A stretch of DNA of 40,470 nt from Bacteroidales bacterium (GTDB taxonomy: Bacteria; Bacteroidota; Bacteroidia; Bacteroidales; UBA4417): contig JAURYB010000099.1 of assembly GCA_030654075.1 (NCBI GenBank), forward strand, positions 1 through 40,470, written 5' to 3'. Both the position numbers and the translations under genes were made by a program. Shown here one piece after another: positions 1-8,588 of this stretch (position 1 is its first letter; every line of letters starts with the position of its first letter). The notes under the pieces are model-generated. The model ran no database searches. It was not told where the DNA came from and worked only from the letters and a program-made list of their open reading frames with translations.

Positions 1-1
1 C

Positions 2-256
2 AAAAACGTTTTAATGGCCAACGACGTTCCGGAAAGTATGGGACGGGTAAATGAACATGAAAACAGGTCTAAGATATCTGTTAGTGCCGAAAGTCGTGAA
101 GAAGCCGACAAATTATTCAATGGACTTTCAGCAGGTGGAACTATTGAAGTGCCTATTGGCGACAGTCCCTGGGGTTCCTATTTTGGAATGTTCAGAGACA
201 AATTCGGTATTGAATGGATGGTGGATTTTGACCCAAAATATAACGGAAAAGTATAA
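2..256 (+). CDS. VOC/glyoxalase-fold protein (PhnB-like), 3' end only
   Basis: The reading frame is open from the left edge, so the gene starts outside the window and the ATG at 14 is internal. The visible 84 residues have the pattern of the last half of a PhnB-type VOC (glyoxalase/bleomycin-resistance fold) domain: LMANDVPESMG near the start, then a helix rich in charged residues, GTIEVPIGDSPWGSYFGMF, and the closing strand FGIEWMVDFDP. Family members bind small ligands or metals, and the substrate cannot be told from this fragment. The stop is followed directly by the tandem palindromic repeat. Family call is good; function is unknown. Confidence 0.75.
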   Translation, partial: KNVLMANDVPESMGRVNEHENRSKISVSAESREEADKLFNGLSAGGTIEVPIGDSPWGSYFGMFRDKFGIEWMVDFDPKYNGKV

Positions 257-277
257 GTAAAAAACAACGAACCCAGC

Positions 278-540
278 TACCCCTGCCTGGCGCGGACTTG
301 TAATCCGTGCCGCTAACATCTGACCTTGTATACCCCTGGCTGGCACGGATTTGTAATCCGTGCCGGTAACATCTGACCTCGTATACCCTGGCTGGCGCGG
401 ATTTGTAATCCGTGCCGGTAACATCAGACCTCGTATACCCTGGCTGGCGCGGATTTGTAATCCGTGCCGGTAACATCTGACCTTGTATACCCTGGCTGGC
501 GCGGATTTGTAATCCGTGCCGGTAACATCAGACCTCGTAT
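278..540. repeat. Five tandem 52-53 bp units, each containing a near-perfect palindrome
   Basis: Units begin at 278, 331, 384, 436 and 488, with periods of 53, 53, 52 and 52 bp. Each contains GGCRCGGATT, TGT, AATCCGTGCC: a 10-bp inverted repeat with a 3-nt loop, perfect in unit 2 and with one G-T wobble in units 3-5. The palindrome is followed by GGTAACATCWGACCTYGTA. The TCT/TCA and CTT/CTC variants partly alternate between units. Open frames on the minus strand here are repeat translations, not genes. It resembles REP-type palindromes found between Bacteroidota genes, but in tandem rather than dispersed. Confidence 0.93.
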
Positions 541-839
541 ACTGATTATATCTCTTGACTGATAGCAATTAAACCGTAAAACAGGCTAAACAGCCAAAAT
601 ATCCTACATTTGAATAGTATATCAAAGATCCGGATGCTCCAATGGCATTAGTCCGTTTGCGTATAATTTCATTGCCTGCTTTTTGCTGGTATGCCTGACA
701 CAAAAAAACATTATGCCAAATAAGTATTCAATACACTGAGATACAGCGCATGATAAATAAAGAGAATGAGGAGGATTTGTATTATTAATTAGTTTTGGGT
801 AATTTAGCAGTCCTTCATCAAATAATTTTCAAAAATTTT
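541..839. other. Intergenic stretch without a convincing gene
   Basis: AT-rich spacer between the tandem repeat and the beta-lactamase gene. The only feature noted is a 29-codon minus-strand reading frame, listed separately. No tRNA, terminator or clear promoter was seen. A weak TAATTTAG, one mismatch from the -7 consensus, lies near 800. Confidence 0.6.
622..711 (-). CDS. Possible 29-codon small ORF or gene remnant
   Basis: On the minus strand an ATG at 711 opens a 29-codon frame with a protein-like tail (KLYANGLMPLEHPDL, then stop). The frame stays open upstream of the ATG, so this could be the C-terminal remnant of a longer lost gene. No family was recognised, and chance is a real alternative at this length. 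Confidence 0.2.
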   Translation of the reverse strand: MFFCVRHTSKKQAMKLYANGLMPLEHPDL

Positions 840-1571
840 ATGCGGACAATTCTATTGACAACAGCATTTATTTTTTCTCTGACCCATATTTTCGGACAAG
901 CAGAAAATGCGAAACTAAAAATCTCACATTTAACAGGCGATTTTTATATTTATACAACTTACAACACATACCAGGAAAGAAAAGTACCGGCAAACGGGAT
1001 GTACCTGGTTACTGACGATGGTGTTGTAATGTTTGACACACCCTGGGATACAACACAATTTCAACCCTTGCTCGACAGCATCAAATTAAATCATAACAAA
1101 AGTGTGGTAATGTGTTTTGCAACGCACTGGCATAGCGACAAAACTGCCGGACTTGAATATTACAGGCAAAGGGGAATAAAAACCTATACAACTGCACTTA
1201 CTGATGTATTAAGCACAAAGAATAATAAAAAAAGGGCTGAATTTTTAATGGCAAATGATACGGTTTTCCATGTCGGACAATATTCGTTTGAAACTTATTA
1301 CCCTGGACAAGGACATACGGAAGACAACATTGTAATCTGGTTTAAAAAAGAAAAAATTCTCTACGGTGGTTGCTTAATAAAAGGTGCTGATGATGAAGAT
1401 TTGGGTTATTTGGGCGATGGAAATGTAACAGAATATGCATCTACACTGAAAAAAGTTCAGAAAAAATACCGAAAACCAAAGTTTATTATTATAGCGCATA
1501 GCGATTGGAAAAATATAAATTCATTGAAGCATTCTTTAGTGATGGCAAAAGAACTTAAAAAGAAAAACTAA
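840..1571 (+). CDS. Subclass B1 metallo-beta-lactamase
   Basis: Predicted periplasmic zinc hydrolase opening beta-lactam rings. Start chosen at the ATG at 840 (243 aa) rather than the upstream in-frame TTG at 795, because MRTILLTTAFIFSLTHIFG is a typical signal peptide and the length fits B1 enzymes. All B1 zinc ligands are visible: H96-W-H98-S-D100, H159 in GQGHTEDN, C178 in YGGCLIK and H220 in IIAHSDW. K181, three residues after the Cys, matches the B1 substrate-carboxylate Lys. The Cys ligand and HxHxD pattern separate it from B2 and B3. The sequence recalls chromosomal enzymes of Bacteroidota (BlaB/IND/CcrA type). No mobile element or integron adjoins it, so it is probably resident. Substrate range cannot be read from sequence. 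Confidence 0.9.
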   Translation: MRTILLTTAFIFSLTHIFGQAENAKLKISHLTGDFYIYTTYNTYQERKVPANGMYLVTDDGVVMFDTPWDTTQFQPLLDSIKLNHNKSVVMCFATHWHSDKTAGLEYYRQRGIKTYTTALTDVLSTKNNKKRAEFLMANDTVFHVGQYSFETYYPGQGHTEDNIVIWFKKEKILYGGCLIKGADDEDLGYLGDGNVTEYASTLKKVQKKYRKPKFIIIAHSDWKNINSLKHSLVMAKELKKKN

Positions 1572-1735
1572 CGGGAACAAAGAAAAAGGATTGCTTTAAA
1601 TTCATCCGGTATAAAGAAGAACAAAGAACTTAATGTCGGAAGACTACGAACAAAAGTGTAAAGAAAAAAGCATAAATCTCTGAAGAGCAGTAACACTTCT
1701 GAATCAGAAACCGAATTATAAACTAATTAAACTGT

Positions 1736-2263
1736 ATGAAAAATCTGATATTTTTAGCCGTTTTAATAGTTTTTTGCTTTGGTTGTAAAAAAGATGAATT
1801 TGACCCGGATAATCCTGATGTCGCGACGTTTGTGCAACAAATAAGAAGTGGAACATACGATAGCTATGAGAAAGATGATAATGGCAAGAAATTATGGCCT
1901 GTCATGCCAAAATTCTCAAAAAATCATATACAGTCACTAATAACTTTTGCGAAAGACACTTCTCATATCGCGATCTTTCCGACCAATCCTGTGTCGTCGC
2001 GCAGACCATTTCCGGAAGGAAGGGAATATTATATTTTAGGCGAGTGCTTGTTATGGACAGCTGAAGGGATAAGGACTGGCTATGGATATGGTTCCCTTGA
2101 TCCTTATTTAATCAATACGGCAAAAGAGGATTCGTCAACGGGACTTAAAGGTAGTGAAATACTTACCGTAAGAGATTTGTATCAGAACTGGTGGAACAAC
2201 TTTGCTGACAAGAACTGGAAAGAGGCCAATCCATTGGAAGGAAAACCATATCGTTGGTTCTGA
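1736..2263 (+). CDS. Predicted surface lipoprotein, DUF4943-like
   Basis: 175-aa protein with a lipoprotein signal peptide ending in the lipobox FCFGC (Cys17). The residues just after the Cys, KKDE then FDPDN, look like the lysine/acidic lipoprotein export signal that sends Bacteroidota lipoproteins to the outer face of the outer membrane. The body (FVQQIRSGTY near the start, then ECLLWTAEGIR and SLDPYL) resembles the family catalogued as DUF4943; this is recalled, not searched. No catalytic motif was recognised. It stands alone, 164 bp after the beta-lactamase gene. Function unknown. Confidence 0.7.
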   Translation: MKNLIFLAVLIVFCFGCKKDEFDPDNPDVATFVQQIRSGTYDSYEKDDNGKKLWPVMPKFSKNHIQSLITFAKDTSHIAIFPTNPVSSRRPFPEGREYYILGECLLWTAEGIRTGYGYGSLDPYLINTAKEDSSTGLKGSEILTVRDLYQNWWNNFADKNWKEANPLEGKPYRWF

Positions 2264-2642
2264 AAATCATAATTTATATACCGGATTATAAGCGCACCCG
2301 ATTTTTAAAAGCCTGAAATTAAACCCTCATGGATTAATTATCCACAGGCTTAAACAAAAAAAAATGAAATTTTTAAGTTTTCTTTTAGCGAAGAGATCTC
2401 ACAAAGAGCGTAAAGTTTTTTCATGACAAATCAGGCTTGGCGTTCTTTGCCAAAAACTCAGCGTCCTTTACCGTTAAAATTCATATAAACTAAAGTTGCT
2501 CAATATATAGCATAGTTGTAACCATTTATGGAACAATAAAAATCCGGTTAAACAACTTGTACTCCAAACCCCAAAACTAATTATCAGGCAAAAGAAATGA
2601 AGTAAAATTCAGTACTTTCGTTTCTCCAAAAGAGTCACTTTT
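2264..2642. other. Intergenic region with a weak inverted repeat
   Basis: No gene found. AAGCCTG at 2309-2315 and CAGGCTT at 2345-2351 form an inverted repeat with a 29-nt loop and no clear T-tract. The stretch 2390-2460 resembles degraded intergenic repeat text common in Bacteroidota. TACTTTCG at 2613-2620, one mismatch from TAnnTTTG, is a possible -7 element for the following hydrolase. Confidence 0.45.
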
Positions 2643-3467
2643 ATGAAGAAGAATTTACTTTTAGCTTTTTTAATTAGTTCCGGAATCCTGGTTTTTGCGC
2701 AAAAACAGGAATATATCACCAGGCTAAATATTCCGTATTACCGGGATTTCATCAATAAATCTGATCCATATATAAACGTGCGCTGCGTCCTGGATATGTA
2801 TTATCCTGAAAAGGCGAAAGGATTTTCCACCATTATCTGGTTTCATGGCGGCGGATTAACCGCAGGATATAAAGAGATTCCACAGGCGCTGAAAGAAAAA
2901 GGGTTTTGCGTAGTAGGCGTGAATTACAGGTTGTATCCAAAGGTTAAGGCTCCCGCATATATTGAAGATGCCGCAGCCGCTGTTGCCTGGGTTTTTCAGA
3001 ATATAAAGAATTTTGGCGGCGATTCTACACTGATCTTTTTATCCGGACATTCAGCAGGGGGTTATCTGTCGCTTATGGTTGGCCTGGATATGAAATGGTT
3101 GAAAAAATATGATATAGACGCAAACAGGATTGCCGGGCTGATTCCCCTCAGCGGGCAGGCTATAACACATTTCACGGTGCGAAACGAAAGAGGAATTCCC
3201 GAAACACAACCTGTAATTGACGACCTGGCGCCATTATATCATGTTCGCGCTGACGCGCCGCCTTTGCTCCTGATTACCGGCGACAGGGAAATGGAACTAT
3301 TGGGCCGCTACGAAGAAAATGCTTACCTGGCGCGAATGATGAAAATTGCCGGGCATAATCAAACCCGGCTTATTGAGCTGGGTGGGTATGGGCATACTAT
3401 GACGGAACCAGCCTTTCCGTTGTTAGTAAAAGAAGTTCTTCGATTGGTTGAAGAAAAAAAGAAATAA
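2643..3467 (+). CDS. Secreted alpha/beta hydrolase (HGGG-type esterase/lipase)
   Basis: 274 aa with an N-terminal signal peptide (MKKNLLLAFLISSGILVFAQ). The oxyanion-hole motif HGGG is at 68-71, the nucleophile elbow GHSAGG has Ser137, and a probable acid (Asp214 in ITGDRE) and base (His251 in GGYGH) complete the triad. The layout fits the BD-FAE/hormone-sensitive-lipase group, whose members cut carboxyl esters such as acetyl or feruloyl groups on plant polysaccharides. The actual substrate is unknown. No glycoside hydrolase or SusC/SusD pair adjoins it, so a polysaccharide utilisation role is not supported here. Confidence 0.85.
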   Translation: MKKNLLLAFLISSGILVFAQKQEYITRLNIPYYRDFINKSDPYINVRCVLDMYYPEKAKGFSTIIWFHGGGLTAGYKEIPQALKEKGFCVVGVNYRLYPKVKAPAYIEDAAAAVAWVFQNIKNFGGDSTLIFLSGHSAGGYLSLMVGLDMKWLKKYDIDANRIAGLIPLSGQAITHFTVRNERGIPETQPVIDDLAPLYHVRADAPPLLLITGDREMELLGRYEENAYLARMMKIAGHNQTRLIELGGYGHTMTEPAFPLLVKEVLRLVEEKKK

Positions 3468-4084
3468 TCTGTAAAATTCAGATTAGAAGTAACAGGAACA
3501 ACATACTGTCTCACTTTTAACATTCTCATTTTCAGCTTTGCAAGCCCATCCATAAGCAACTAACATAGCCCTGCCGTTCAGTTAACCCCGAATATTAAGT
3601 CTCCCCAGAATGCTGAGCGAAGTTGTATTATTGGTGAGATTTAGAGGGGTCAGATAGGAATCAGAAAAACAAAATAGCTCATTATTCCATAGCGATTAAT
3701 TATATTATTTGCATCTCCGGAAAATACAATTATTAAAATATCTGGAATGAGAATTATCAAAATAACCTCATGAACGACTAAATATCTGTAACAAATCCCT
3801 CCTGTCAGAGATGGGAAGATCTATTTGATTCACGAAAGTTGAAGGAAATGTTACGGAACATAAAACATAGCACTTCTCTTTACGTTATGTACGAAAGGAC
3901 TTTATCAGAAAAACCAGCCAATTTTAAACAAATCCACGTTGAACCTCAATGAAACACGGGTCCCTTATGATTAACTTTTAATCACTAAAACCGGAAAATG
4001 GAATTTAAAACCTGGAACTTCTCACCTGAAATCTTTTGATTCGTATTTTGAATAATTTTTTCACGGTATATAAATTACAACAAG
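3468..4084. other. 617-bp intergenic region, nothing recognised
   Basis: AT-rich sequence between the hydrolase and the hybrid kinase. Stop codons are frequent in all frames and no protein-like translation was seen. No tRNA, long inverted repeat or terminator with a T-tract was found. A degraded gene or an RNA with no strong hairpin cannot be excluded. Confidence 0.5.
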
Positions 4085-6025
4085 ATGAGTGCTGACAAAC
4101 TATTGAATGTATTGTCACTTGAAGGTTCTATATCAGATTTCAACCTAATCTGTAATCAATTAACTGCGGCAAAATATAATTATAACATTACCAGGGTTGA
4201 GACGGAAAATGATTTTATATCAGCCTTGCGCAAAACGAAATTCGATATCATCCTGGCTGGTTTCAGAATACCTGGTTTCGATGGCTTCCAAGCACTTGAA
4301 CGGAGCATACAAATAAGTCCGGATGTTCCTTTTATCTGTGTTTCAGGAGTTATTGGAGAAGAAACAATTATCGAACTTATCAAATCAGGAGCTGTTGACT
4401 ATGTATTAAAGGATAGATTAAGGCGGCTTCCATTTGCCATGAAAAGGGCTCTCGACGAGGCTAAAAGCAGAGAAGCACATCGTAAGGCCGAACAAGATTT
4501 AAGGGAAAGTGAGCAGAATTACAGGACCCTGGCTGATTCCGGACAAACACTGATATGGGCTTCCGGTACTGATACTTTTTACAACTATTTCAACAGCGTA
4601 TGGCTCAATTTCAGAGGTCAGACATTTGAACAAGAGTGTGAAAACGGGTTCATACATGGCCTTCATCCTGACGATCAGCAACACCACATGGATATTTACC
4701 AGGAGGCATTCCGTAGCAGGAAAAAATTCAGTATTGAATACCGATTGTTGCACAACAGCGGTGAATACCGTTGGATTCAGGATAACAGCAGCCCGCGCTA
4801 TTCCAGCACAGGTGAATTCCTTGGTTTCATTGGCCAGTGCCAGGATATTAACGAACGCAAACACGCTGAGTTTGTACTTCAGGCAAAAAACGAAGAACTT
4901 CAGAAGGTAAATGCAGAGAAGGACAAATTCTTTGCCATTATTGCGCACGACCTCCGCAGCCCGTTCAATACACTCCTCGGTTTTACACAAATTTTGGTTG
5001 AAGACTTGTCGGAATTCAAGCCTGAAGATATTAAGAAAATGGCGCAGGCTATGAGAACCTCCGCTACCGGACTATACAGCCTGCTCGAAAATCTTTTAGT
5101 CTGGTCGGGTTCCCAGCGAGGAACTACCCGTTTCGTTCCCACGCAATTTTTATTGAAGGACCTGTTTTTTGAAAACCTGAAATTAGTACAGGAAGCTTCT
5201 AAAATTAAAGAAATTGAAATCGATATAAACATAGCTGATGATTTAATGGTTTTTGCCGATACAAACATGATTGGCTCAACCATTCGCAACCTGGTCTCAA
5301 ATGCCGTAAAATTTACATCTAAAGGAGGAAATATCAGCATAACAGCAAAGCAGGTATCCGGCAATATGGTTGAAATTTCGGTGAAAGATTCCGGAATGGG
5401 AATGAGCGATGCCATGCGTTTAAAACTCTTCAAACTGGACGAGAACATCGGACGCAATGGCACAGCAGGCGAACCTACCTCCGGCCTGGGATTGATACTG
5501 TGCAAGGATTTTATCGCAAAAAACGGCGGCAAAATCTGGGCTGAAAGTGAAGTAAATAAAGGCTCAACATTCTATTTCACTCTTCCCTGCCACATGGAAA
5601 TTAATCCGAAAGCAGCTTCCACTTTGCCCCTACCCGACAATTATCAGAATTCTGCTCCTGAAAAATTAAAAATACTGATTGCTGACGACGACGAAGCCTC
5701 AGAAATGCTGATTTCGATAGCGCTTAAAATATTCAGCAAGGAAATTTTAGTGGCTCGTACAGGTATCGAAGCTGTGGAAGCCTGCCGCGAAAATCCTGAT
5801 ATTGATTTGATCCTGATGGATTTCAAAATGCCTTTGATGGACGGGTATGAAGCAACACAATTCATACGACAGTTTAATTCTAACGTGGTCATCATCGCGC
5901 AAACCGCTTTCGAAAAAGCCGGCGACTACCATATGGCACTGGAGGCAGGCTGCAATGAATATATTTTGAAACCGTTCAACCGCGATTCGCTCAAAAAGAT
6001 GATAAGTAAGTATTTTAGAATCTGA
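4085..6025 (+). CDS. Hybrid sensor histidine kinase: pseudo-receiver, PAS, HisKA, HATPase, receiver
   Basis: 646-aa soluble sensor kinase with no membrane segment. Residues 5-125 form a receiver-like domain in which Gly59 replaces the phosphoacceptor Asp (ILAGF instead of ILxDx) and the N-terminal acidic pair is missing, although Lys109 is kept. Residues about 140-260 are a PAS/PAC domain ending in DINERKHAE. HisKA has the phospho-acceptor His288 (FFAIIAHDLRSPFN). The HATPase has N402/N406, DSGMGM and a SGLGL lid box. The C-terminal receiver (527-646) is complete: D534-D536, phosphoacceptor D579, T607, K629. No partner regulator is adjacent, so output probably passes through the C-terminal receiver to a distant partner. 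Confidence 0.93.
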   Translation: MSADKLLNVLSLEGSISDFNLICNQLTAAKYNYNITRVETENDFISALRKTKFDIILAGFRIPGFDGFQALERSIQISPDVPFICVSGVIGEETIIELIKSGAVDYVLKDRLRRLPFAMKRALDEAKSREAHRKAEQDLRESEQNYRTLADSGQTLIWASGTDTFYNYFNSVWLNFRGQTFEQECENGFIHGLHPDDQQHHMDIYQEAFRSRKKFSIEYRLLHNSGEYRWIQDNSSPRYSSTGEFLGFIGQCQDINERKHAEFVLQAKNEELQKVNAEKDKFFAIIAHDLRSPFNTLLGFTQILVEDLSEFKPEDIKKMAQAMRTSATGLYSLLENLLVWSGSQRGTTRFVPTQFLLKDLFFENLKLVQEASKIKEIEIDINIADDLMVFADTNMIGSTIRNLVSNAVKFTSKGGNISITAKQVSGNMVEISVKDSGMGMSDAMRLKLFKLDENIGRNGTAGEPTSGLGLILCKDFIAKNGGKIWAESEVNKGSTFYFTLPCHMEINPKAASTLPLPDNYQNSAPEKLKILIADDDEASEMLISIALKIFSKEILVARTGIEAVEACRENPDIDLILMDFKMPLMDGYEATQFIRQFNSNVVIIAQTAFEKAGDYHMALEAGCNEYILKPFNRDSLKKMISKYFRI

Positions 6026-6190
6026 TTCAGGCTCTCGAAAGCTCAAATTTAATTTTAAAAAAAGTCCCCTCACTTAAAGCTCATTCAGTTTCAATTTAAA
6101 GTTTCTTCCTCAGTGCACTCTGCGAACAACTTTGCAAGCTTTGCGGTTTATTTTTTAACCGTAAAAACGAAAATGTTAAGCAAAGTGTTC

Positions 6191-6198
6191 TATGTTTG
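6191..6198 (+). promoter_or_regulatory. Putative -7 element for the hydrolase at 6251
   Basis: TATGTTTG matches the Bacteroidota -7 consensus TAnnTTTG, 52 nt before the start codon. No TTG is found at the expected -33 spacing. Confidence 0.4.
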
Positions 6199-6250
6199 TA
6201 AATTAAAAAATAACGCTGTAGATGCAACATCCTAATTACATCCTGATAAA

Positions 6251-7171
6251 ATGAAAAAACCAATAATCCTGCTTTTTATAATGAACTTGCTGATAAATAC
6301 AAATGCCCAGGTTAAAACCATTCTATTATATCCTAACGGAGCTCCCGGATTAATAAAAGGAATTCAAATTCCTGAAGATTCTCAAACATCGGATGGAATT
6401 ACACTGGTAAAAGATATCACACAACCGGCACTCTATGTGTATCAGCCAAAAATTAAAACTTCGGAAGCCGCGGTTATTATATGCCCGGGCGGAGGCTACA
6501 GTGTTCTTGCTATTGACCACGAAGGCTACGATATAGCGTCATGGTTCAACGAACGGGGTGTAACGGCATTTGTTTTAAAAAATCGTCTTCCGCAGGATGA
6601 ACTGTTCGAAAATGCGGAGATACGACCATTACAGGATGTCCAGCAAGCCTTCAGGATTATACGCAAAGATGCTGCTAAATATGGCATTTCGCCGGATAAG
6701 ATCGGGATTATGGGGTTTTCAGCCGGCGGTCACCTGGCTTCTACGGCTTCAACGCATTTCGAAACACAGGTTGGTGAAATTACGGATACAACGGTAAGTG
6801 TACGACCTGATTTCTCGCTACTAATTTATCCGGTTATTACTTTCAGCACGGTAAATACACATTCCGGATCAAGGGATAACCTGATAGGCAAAACGCCTAC
6901 GCAAAAAAAGATAGATCTGTATTCGAACGATTTGCACGTAATGACAAACACGCCTCCCACTTTCCTGATAAGTACTACGGATGATTTTGTTTCACCCGAA
7001 AACAGCATTCTGTATTTCCAGGCGTGCAGAAAAAATAATGTGCCAGTCGAAATGCATATCTACGAAAAAGGCGGTCATGGATATGCGCTCAAGAAAAAAG
7101 GTCTTGGACCTGTTGAAGCATGGCCCGCCAGGATGGAAGACTGGATGAGGGAACGGAAGTTGATGAAATAA
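6251..7171 (+). CDS. Secreted alpha/beta hydrolase, BD-FAE-like esterase
   Basis: 306 aa with a signal peptide (MKKPIILLFIMNLLINTNAQ). After LYPNGAPG the protein has ICPGGGYSVLAIDHEGYD, the oxyanion-hole strand typical of Bacteroidota esterases annotated as xylanase-, dienelactone hydrolase- or acetyl-xylan esterase-like. The nucleophile elbow GFSAGG contains Ser157, the acid is in STTDDFVSPENS (Asp244 or Asp245) and the base is His276 in GGHGYAL. It differs from the 2643 hydrolase in its oxyanion motif (PGGG versus HGGG), so the two are not recent duplicates. Substrate unknown; the likely reaction is ester hydrolysis outside the cytoplasm. Confidence 0.86.
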   Translation: MKKPIILLFIMNLLINTNAQVKTILLYPNGAPGLIKGIQIPEDSQTSDGITLVKDITQPALYVYQPKIKTSEAAVIICPGGGYSVLAIDHEGYDIASWFNERGVTAFVLKNRLPQDELFENAEIRPLQDVQQAFRIIRKDAAKYGISPDKIGIMGFSAGGHLASTASTHFETQVGEITDTTVSVRPDFSLLIYPVITFSTVNTHSGSRDNLIGKTPTQKKIDLYSNDLHVMTNTPPTFLISTTDDFVSPENSILYFQACRKNNVPVEMHIYEKGGHGYALKKKGLGPVEAWPARMEDWMRERKLMK

Positions 7172-7234
7172 TCAGTATATTATAAACTTAGTCTGTACAA
7201 AAACTGATTTCCTGAATCAGGAAAAACCACAAAA

Positions 7235-8509
7235 ATGGAAATACTTATATTAGGATTATTAGTCTTACTTAATGGCTTCTTTGCGTTGTCCGAAATCGCT
7301 TTGGTTTCAAGCAAAAGGTCCCGGCTGGAACAATTCAGGCAAAAGGGCAGTAACAATGCAAAGATTGCGTTGGGTTTGCTCGACGATTCGGAGAATTTCT
7401 TATCCGCTGTACAAGTTGGAATTACCCTGATTGGAATTGTTACCGGTGTATATGGAGGAATGAATATAGCAGATGATGTTGCGCCTTTTTTTCGGAAATT
7501 TGAACTTACAGCGCATTATTCCTACGAAATAGCGCTTTCTGTAACCGTTATCATAATTACTTACTTTTCAATTGTAATCGGCGAGTTGGTTCCTAAAACA
7601 GTTGCATTAAGTAACCCCGAGAAAATTGCAGTAAAAATAGCCCCGGCTATCCACTATTTCAGCCTGTTTTTTTACCCGTTTGTAAAACTATTATCTTTTT
7701 CAACAAATTTAATCAACAAACTTCTCGGGATAAAAAAGCACACCGAACATATTACGGAAACTGAACTCCGGTACATGATCAAAGTCGCTTCGCTCGATGG
7801 TGTTATTGAGAAGGGCCAGAACAGGATACACGAAAATGTATTTTATTTCGCCGATAAAAAAGCCCGGCATATAATGACACATCGCACTGATGTGGAGTGG
7901 ATTGATCTTGAAAAACCTGTAGATGTTATCAAGCAGAAATTACGGGGGATTCAACACAGTAAAATCATCTGTTGCAACGGGAAACTTGATGACTTTCAGG
8001 GAATTCTGAATCTTAAGGATTATTACAGGGCACTTAGTTTTAATGAAAACATAACAATCAGGGATTTATTGGTGGAGCCGCTTATTATTCCCGAAGTTTT
8101 GGACGCGCAAAAAGTATTGGACCAGCTCAGGCAAAAACACAGCAACATGTGTTTTGTTGTGAATGAATATGGCGGATTTGAAGGCATTATAACGTTACAT
8201 GATATTATGGAGAATCTTATCGGGCAATTACCGGATGAGGGAGAACTGTATGAACCCGATGTATTTATGCGCGACGACAAATCGGTACTTATTAGCGGCG
8301 ACGCACCGGTAGAAACACTGGTTGAGGTAATTGAAGGTTTCGCAATAGACTTCGATAGTATTGATTATTCAACGGTGGCAGGTTTCGTAATACGACAAAC
8401 CAACCAGATTCCTAAGATCGGCGACAAATTTGAGTTTTTAGGTTATACCCTCGAAATTGTTGACATCGACGGCCATAAAATAGATAAAATACTGATCAGT
8501 AAAAATTAA
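7235..8509 (+). CDS. CNNM/CBS-domain membrane protein (CorC/HlyC, hemolysin-like family)
   Basis: 424 aa. The N-terminal CNNM (DUF21) domain, about residues 1-190, has four hydrophobic segments and conserved motifs (NGFFALSEIALVSS, VQVGITLIGIVTGVYGG, IGELVPK). A CBS pair follows at about 205-335 (ending NEYGGFEGIITLHDIMENLIG), then a C-terminal CorC_HlyC domain at about 345-424. The order and length are those of the full family. Members are linked to magnesium or cobalt efflux and, through the older name, to haemolysis; the ion for this protein is not determined. The gene follows the hydrolase by 63 bp with no visible terminator, so co-transcription is possible. Confidence 0.93.
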   Translation: MEILILGLLVLLNGFFALSEIALVSSKRSRLEQFRQKGSNNAKIALGLLDDSENFLSAVQVGITLIGIVTGVYGGMNIADDVAPFFRKFELTAHYSYEIALSVTVIIITYFSIVIGELVPKTVALSNPEKIAVKIAPAIHYFSLFFYPFVKLLSFSTNLINKLLGIKKHTEHITETELRYMIKVASLDGVIEKGQNRIHENVFYFADKKARHIMTHRTDVEWIDLEKPVDVIKQKLRGIQHSKIICCNGKLDDFQGILNLKDYYRALSFNENITIRDLLVEPLIIPEVLDAQKVLDQLRQKHSNMCFVVNEYGGFEGIITLHDIMENLIGQLPDEGELYEPDVFMRDDKSVLISGDAPVETLVEVIEGFAIDFDSIDYSTVAGFVIRQTNQIPKIGDKFEFLGYTLEIVDIDGHKIDKILISKN

Positions 8510-8588
8510 TAATCAATAAGTTATCGTATTTCAAACCATAATCCTTGTTAAAAAAAGAAGGTAAAGAAGTACGTTGTACGCTTTGTGC

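Noticed and set aside
278..540. CRISPR array
   Set aside because: The units abut directly with no unique spacers, the repeats are palindromic and 52-53 bp long, and no cas genes are present.
128..568. Two minus-strand open frames across the tandem repeat
   Set aside because: They translate the 52-bp repeat (recurring TDYKSAPAR-like text) and run antisense into the VOC gene. The repetition explains them.
4900..5532. 210-codon minus-strand open frame
   Set aside because: Shadow of the hybrid kinase; the sense frame carries the HisKA and HATPase motifs.
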